DNA of 8,248 nt, from contig JAXDMN010000147.1 in assembly GCA_034666045.1 (NCBI GenBank), forward strand, positions 1 through 8,248, read 5' to 3'. Source of the DNA: JAICTV01 sp034666045. Lineage in GTDB: Bacteria > Planctomycetota > Phycisphaerae > Tepidisphaerales > Tepidisphaeraceae. The translations under genes and the position numbers were made by a program. Of this stretch, positions 5,925 through 8,248 are shown one piece after another (position 1 is the stretch's first letter; the number at the start of each line of letters is the position of its first letter). The notes beneath the pieces were generated by a model that saw only the letters and a list, made by a program, of their open reading frames with translations, ran no database searches and had not been told where the DNA came from.

Positions 5925-6449
5925 ATGACACATGACTGGGAAGTGCGACACGAGCGGCCGCACGATCTCGCGGCCGTTCGAGGAGTCAACGAGGCAGCGT
6001 TCGGGCGCGCGGGCGAAGCGGACTTGGTCGATCGGCTGCGCGGGGGCTTCCGCGTCCTCTCATTGGTGGCCGAAACGCGCAGCGGCGCCGTCGTCGGGCA
6101 CGTGTTTGTCACGATGGCGACGATCCGCCTTCCCGATCGCGAAATCGTCGGCGCGGCGCTGGGGCCGGTCGCAGTGTTGCCGGCGTTTCAGCGGCGCGGG
6201 ATCGGCGGGGCGCTGATTCGCGCGGGAATGGATGAAGTCGAGCGTCGCGGCGATCCGTTCGTCGTCGTGCTCGGGCATCCGCATTACTACCCGCGCTTCG
6301 GCTTCGAGCCGGCGGGATCACGCCACGGTGTGCGGTGCAAGTGGGACGTTCCGGACGACGTCTTCATGATTCGCATCTTCAACCCGTTCATGATGCAGGA
6401 GGTCCGCGGCGGCTTGGCGGTCTATAGCCGGGAGTTCGACGACGTGTGA
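5925..6449 (+). CDS. GNAT-family N-acetyltransferase (YhbS-like)
   Basis: This 174-residue cytoplasmic acetyl-CoA-dependent acetyltransferase has the acetyl-CoA pyrophosphate-binding motif A, GPVAVLPAFQRRGIGGALI (80 to 98), with the Q-x-x-G-x-G loop. It also has the YhbS-type block LGHPHYYPRFGFEPA (116 to 130). The protein reads complete, from the N-terminal RPHDLAAVRGVNEAAF helix to the final VYSREFDDV strand. YhbS-like members act on small molecules or on protein or lysophospholipid amines in different bacteria, and the substrate cannot be deduced here. The ATG at 5925 has only a weak purine stretch (CGGA) upstream. The last 132 bp lie antisense to the end of the hydroxylase gene. Because the acetyltransferase ending looks canonical, the overlap more likely arose by extension of the hydroxylase. 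Confidence 0.87.
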   Translation: MTHDWEVRHERPHDLAAVRGVNEAAFGRAGEADLVDRLRGGFRVLSLVAETRSGAVVGHVFVTMATIRLPDREIVGAALGPVAVLPAFQRRGIGGALIRAGMDEVERRGDPFVVVLGHPHYYPRFGFEPAGSRHGVRCKWDVPDDVFMIRIFNPFMMQEVRGGLAVYSREFDDV

Positions 6450-7235
6450 CTCGATGCGTGCGCGGCGTTTCGGAAGAAACGGCGCGATCAGGTACCCGAG
6501 ATACGTCCGCGGCGTCGGCTCGTGGATGCCGAACGCTGCCGGCTCGTGGTCCGGGCAGACGTACGTGCCGAAAATCAAATCCATCAGCGGCGAGATGTTC
6601 GCGTAGTTGCCGGCGTTGCGGTCGCGGTCGTGATGCCAATGGTGAAGCTCCGGCGCGCCGAGCAGCACGCGCATCGGACGCGGCAGCGGCAGGCGAACAT
6701 TCGAGTGAATGTAAATCGCCCAGATCCCGCGGAACGCGATCAGCCCGGCGAGCGTCTGAAGCGGGAAGCCGAGCAGGAAGACCGGCAAATTGATCAGGCC
6801 CATCGTGTAGACGGTGTCGAGCGGATGCTCGCGATGCGCGGCGAGCCAGTCGAGATGCTCCGCGCTGTGATGCACCGAATGGAAGCGCCACAGAAAGCCG
6901 ACGCGGTGTTGCAGTCGGTGTCCCCAGTAGACGAACAAGTCGCTGAGAAACACGACCTCGATCGCTTGTAGCCACCACGGCTGTGCAGCGACGCCCGCGC
7001 GGAAATTCGCCGGGACGACCACGCTGATCCATCCGCCGAAGCGGCCGAGCAGCCAGAGCACCAGGCCGGTCCAGAGCAGGTATTGTCCGGAGAAGAAGCA
7101 GAGATCCGTGAACCAGTGTGGGCGGAAGAATTTCTGTCCGGCTCGCGCGGGGAACGCGAGCTCGAGCGGGCGAAAGACCAGACAGAGAAATAAAAAGCTC
7201 AGCCCGCAGGAGAAGATGACCGCGCCGATCATCAT
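6318..7235 (-). CDS. Sterol desaturase/fatty acid hydroxylase family membrane di-iron enzyme
   Basis: This 305-residue integral membrane oxygenase has hydrophobic segments at about 3-22, 43-66, 88-104 and 143-176. The histidine clusters that bind the non-haem di-iron centre are all present: HRLQH (106 to 110), HSVHH (119 to 123), H134 and H137 in AAHREHP, and HHWHH (198 to 202). GNYAN, followed by DLIFGTY, is also typical. Members hydroxylate or desaturate sterols, fatty acyl chains or related lipids with O2 and an electron donor; the substrate here is unknown. Residues 263 to 305 are encoded antisense to the acetyltransferase, and homologues usually end shortly after the LGYLIAPF-like segment, so this tail is probably a recent extension by stop-codon loss. 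The ATG at 7235 overlaps the upstream stop as ATGA, implying coupled translation with the small membrane protein. Confidence 0.88.
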   Translation of the reverse strand: MMIGAVIFSCGLSFLFLCLVFRPLELAFPARAGQKFFRPHWFTDLCFFSGQYLLWTGLVLWLLGRFGGWISVVVPANFRAGVAAQPWWLQAIEVVFLSDLFVYWGHRLQHRVGFLWRFHSVHHSAEHLDWLAAHREHPLDTVYTMGLINLPVFLLGFPLQTLAGLIAFRGIWAIYIHSNVRLPLPRPMRVLLGAPELHHWHHDRDRNAGNYANISPLMDLIFGTYVCPDHEPAAFGIHEPTPRTYLGYLIAPFLPKRRARIESHVVELPAIDRQAAADLLHHERVEDANHEDVVRNVPLAPHTVA

Positions 7236-7588
7236 GGCTTGGCCGCCGGTTGAACGGCAGCGGGGGCCGAAGTGGGCGCGGCCGCGTTCTGCTGTCTCAG
7301 CGTCGCCGGCGTGAAGACGGCGCCGGATTTCGAGCCGCTGAACAAGAATTCAGACGGCTGCGTGACGGCGACGATCGCTGGTGCGGTCGTCGCTACTTCG
7401 TTCGTCGTCGGCGCCGTCGTGGCCGCTGGTTTCTCACGGCCCTGCACAGGATGGACCCGCGCCGACTTCGAACTCGGCAGCACGACCTCGCCGCCGCTGC
7501 GATACACAATGTAAAGCCCGACCAGAACGATCGCGCTGACAACGGCGGCGACGCGGGGCAATTGTGACCGGCGGCTTGGATGGCTCAT
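7232..7588 (-). CDS. Small single-pass membrane protein of unknown function
   Basis: I do not recognise this 118-residue protein. It has a short basic N-terminus (MSHPSRRSQLPR), one membrane helix (about 13 to 29), then a mostly extracytoplasmic Pro/Ala/Thr-rich chain. Without a cleavage motif it is probably anchored with the C-terminus outside. The one segment that looks structured is PSEFLFSGSKSGAVFTP (78 to 94), set between low-complexity linkers, which suggests a short conserved recognition motif. AGGAG (7602 to 7598) stands 9 nt before the ATG, a clear Shine-Dalgarno. The stop overlaps the hydroxylase start as ATGA, so it is likely a partner, anchor or regulator of that enzyme. The Ala/Pro/Thr tail resembles a periplasm-spanning linker, but there is no TonB-type domain. 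Confidence 0.72.
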   Translation of the reverse strand: MSHPSRRSQLPRVAAVVSAIVLVGLYIVYRSGGEVVLPSSKSARVHPVQGREKPAATTAPTTNEVATTAPAIVAVTQPSEFLFSGSKSGAVFTPATLRQQNAAAPTSAPAAVQPAAKP

Positions 7589-7597
7589 GGTGCGGTT

Positions 7598-7602
7598 CTC
7601 CT
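7598..7602 (-). promoter_or_regulatory. Ribosome binding site of the small membrane protein
   Basis: AGGAG on the minus strand, 9 nt upstream of the ATG at 7588. It is one of only two strong Shine-Dalgarno sequences in the window and it fixes this start. Confidence 0.7.
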
Positions 7603-7625
7603 AGGCAGGACATAGGTATGACGCG

Positions 7626-7670
7626 CCGCAGGCGCCAAAGTTTCCGCGGGCCGATCCACCCCGCCTGCGG
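7626..7670. promoter_or_regulatory. 9-bp inverted repeat in a divergent promoter region
   Basis: CCGCAGGCG (7626 to 7634) and CGCCTGCGG (7662 to 7670) are perfect reverse complements 27 bp apart, so their centres are 36 bp apart. The right half sits just before the plus-strand -10 (7675 to 7680) and the left half lies upstream of the minus-strand gene's ribosome binding site. The left half also forms a GCGCC-gca-GGCGC mini-hairpin (7623 to 7635). It is a possible shared operator for the two divergent genes, but in GC-rich DNA such a pair can arise by chance. Confidence 0.25.
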
Positions 7671-7674
7671 ATAC

Positions 7675-7680
7675 CATAAT
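7675..7680 (+). promoter_or_regulatory. Candidate -10 element for the DUF2007-like gene
   Basis: CATAAT matches TATAAT at five of six positions. No -35 consensus is evident at 17 bp. The predicted start near 7687 gives a leader of about 17 nt that contains the AAGGAG ribosome binding site. Confidence 0.4.
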
Positions 7681-7691
7681 CCCCAATGAAA

Positions 7692-7697
7692 AAGGAG
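7692..7697 (+). promoter_or_regulatory. Ribosome binding site deciding the 7704 start
   Basis: AAGGAG ends 6 nt before the ATG at 7704, an ideal Shine-Dalgarno. It lies inside the reading frame that would begin at the ATG at 7686, which itself has no ribosome binding site, so 7704 is the better start. Confidence 0.6.
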
Positions 7698-7703
7698 CAG
7701 CCG

Positions 7704-8248
7704 ATGACCGACGACCGGCCGGCGGACGATGCGGAGGGCAATGTGCTGAACTACCGGACGCCGCCCGCGCACGGCATCCAGTGGGTCAACGTCTGGAAGG
7801 CGCGCAATACGATGGAGGCGAATCTCGCGGTCGCGACGTTGCAGGAGCACGGCATCCACGCGCGCGTCGACATGGAGAACGCCGCGGATCTCGGCCTTCT
7901 CTACGAAGGGATCGCCAACAGCAAGGTCCAGGTGATCGCCGAACAAGCCGACGCGGCGCGGACGCTGCTGCTGGAAATCGACCAGCAGCGCGCGAAGCGA
8001 CAGGACGCGGCGAGCCTGAAATGTCCGAACTGCAACACGCCGAACCCGAAGCGCATCATGCACCCGCTGCGCTGGGCGGCGTGGGCGATTCTCGCCGGCT
8101 TCGTCGTGCTGATCGGATTCGCCGAAGCGCGCTCACGCTGGTCTGCGTGGGTGTTGCTGCTCGTGCCGGTCGGGCTAGCCATGCTCGTCTGGGGCGTCAC
8201 GCCGCGCTGGCGCTGCAAGCGATGTGGGCATCCCTGGTATGCGAATGA
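7704..8248 (+). CDS. DUF2007-like membrane protein with split zinc ribbon (partial, C-terminus beyond right edge)
   Basis: At least 181 residues are open to the window edge with no stop. Numbered from ATG 7704, an acidic N-terminus is followed by a DUF2007-like domain (about 26 to 90): VNVWKARNTMEANLAVATLQEHGIHARV, then VQVIAEQADAARTLLLE, the beta-alpha-beta pattern of proteins annotated as putative signal transducing. Next come CPNC (107 to 110), two membrane helices (about 124-141 and 145-165), and RCKRCGHPW with Cys171 and Cys174. The two CxxC knuckles look like halves of one zinc ribbon separated by a helical hairpin, which puts both on the same, probably cytoplasmic, side. The next codon after the last full one starts with GA, and the TGA ending at 8248 is in another frame. 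An alternative start is ATG 7686. The function is unknown; the ferredoxin-like DUF2007 fold suggests ligand or protein sensing. Confidence 0.8.
   Translation, partial: MTDDRPADDAEGNVLNYRTPPAHGIQWVNVWKARNTMEANLAVATLQEHGIHARVDMENAADLGLLYEGIANSKVQVIAEQADAARTLLLEIDQQRAKRQDAASLKCPNCNTPNPKRIMHPLRWAAWAILAGFVVLIGFAEARSRWSAWVLLLVPVGLAMLVWGVTPRWRCKRCGHPWYAN

Noticed and set aside
6522..6971. Plus-strand 149-codon frame
   Set aside because: Antisense to the hydroxylase histidine-motif region.
7434..8063. Minus-strand 209-codon frame
   Set aside because: Runs antisense to the DUF2007-like gene and across the divergent promoter region; Arg/Val-rich shadow.
7781..8248. Plus-strand 155-codon frame ending in TGA at the window edge
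   Set aside because: Out of frame with the DUF2007-like gene, Arg/Gly-rich; the real gene in the neighbouring frame has no stop before the edge.

Overview
The window is GC-rich bacterial chromosome. I read it as probably Planctomycetota (Phycisphaerae-like), on three grounds: a tandem ACAGATGAAC-type intergenic repeat of a kind common in Planctomycetes and Verrucomicrobia genomes, a second dispersed CATCCTGAGG palindrome, and a mix of Shine-Dalgarno and apparently leaderless genes. The placement is an inference from recollection; there is no rRNA or ribosomal protein marker to confirm it.

Layout from left to right. The start of a 3-isopropylmalate dehydratase small subunit (leuD) lies on the minus strand and leaves through the left edge. 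Divergent from it is a two-gene plus-strand unit whose genes overlap by ATGA: an 86-residue conserved small protein, then a lipoprotein that resembles the protease inhibitor emfourin. After a 28-bp-arm palindromic repeat comes a fused double permease of an iron(III)-type ABC transporter, with no partner genes in view. It is followed by a periplasmic SurA/PrsA-like parvulin-family lipoprotein. A 32-bp-arm inverted repeat separates this from a convergent Gfo/Idh/MocA oxidoreductase with motifs of UDP-N-acetylglucosamine 3-dehydrogenase.

The right third starts with a plus-strand GNAT acetyltransferase. Its last 132 bp overlap, tail to tail, the end of a minus-strand membrane di-iron hydroxylase of the sterol desaturase/fatty acid hydroxylase family. 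The hydroxylase is coupled by ATGA to an upstream single-pass membrane protein of unknown function. Divergent from that pair, a plus-strand gene runs off the right edge. It encodes a DUF2007-like domain, then a CxxC pair, two membrane helices and a second CxxC pair.

Several products concern the cell envelope (transporter, folding factor, possible lipid A sugar enzyme, lipid-modifying hydroxylase, lipoproteins). The strand changes and intergenic repeats argue against one large operon. I see no rRNA, tRNA, CRISPR array, transposase or integrase. No stretch longer than about 225 bp lacks a gene. The most unusual items are the split-zinc-ribbon membrane protein, the ATGA-coupled membrane protein plus hydroxylase pair, the antisense tail overlap, and the emfourin-like lipoprotein unit. 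None amounts to a convincing new multi-gene system.
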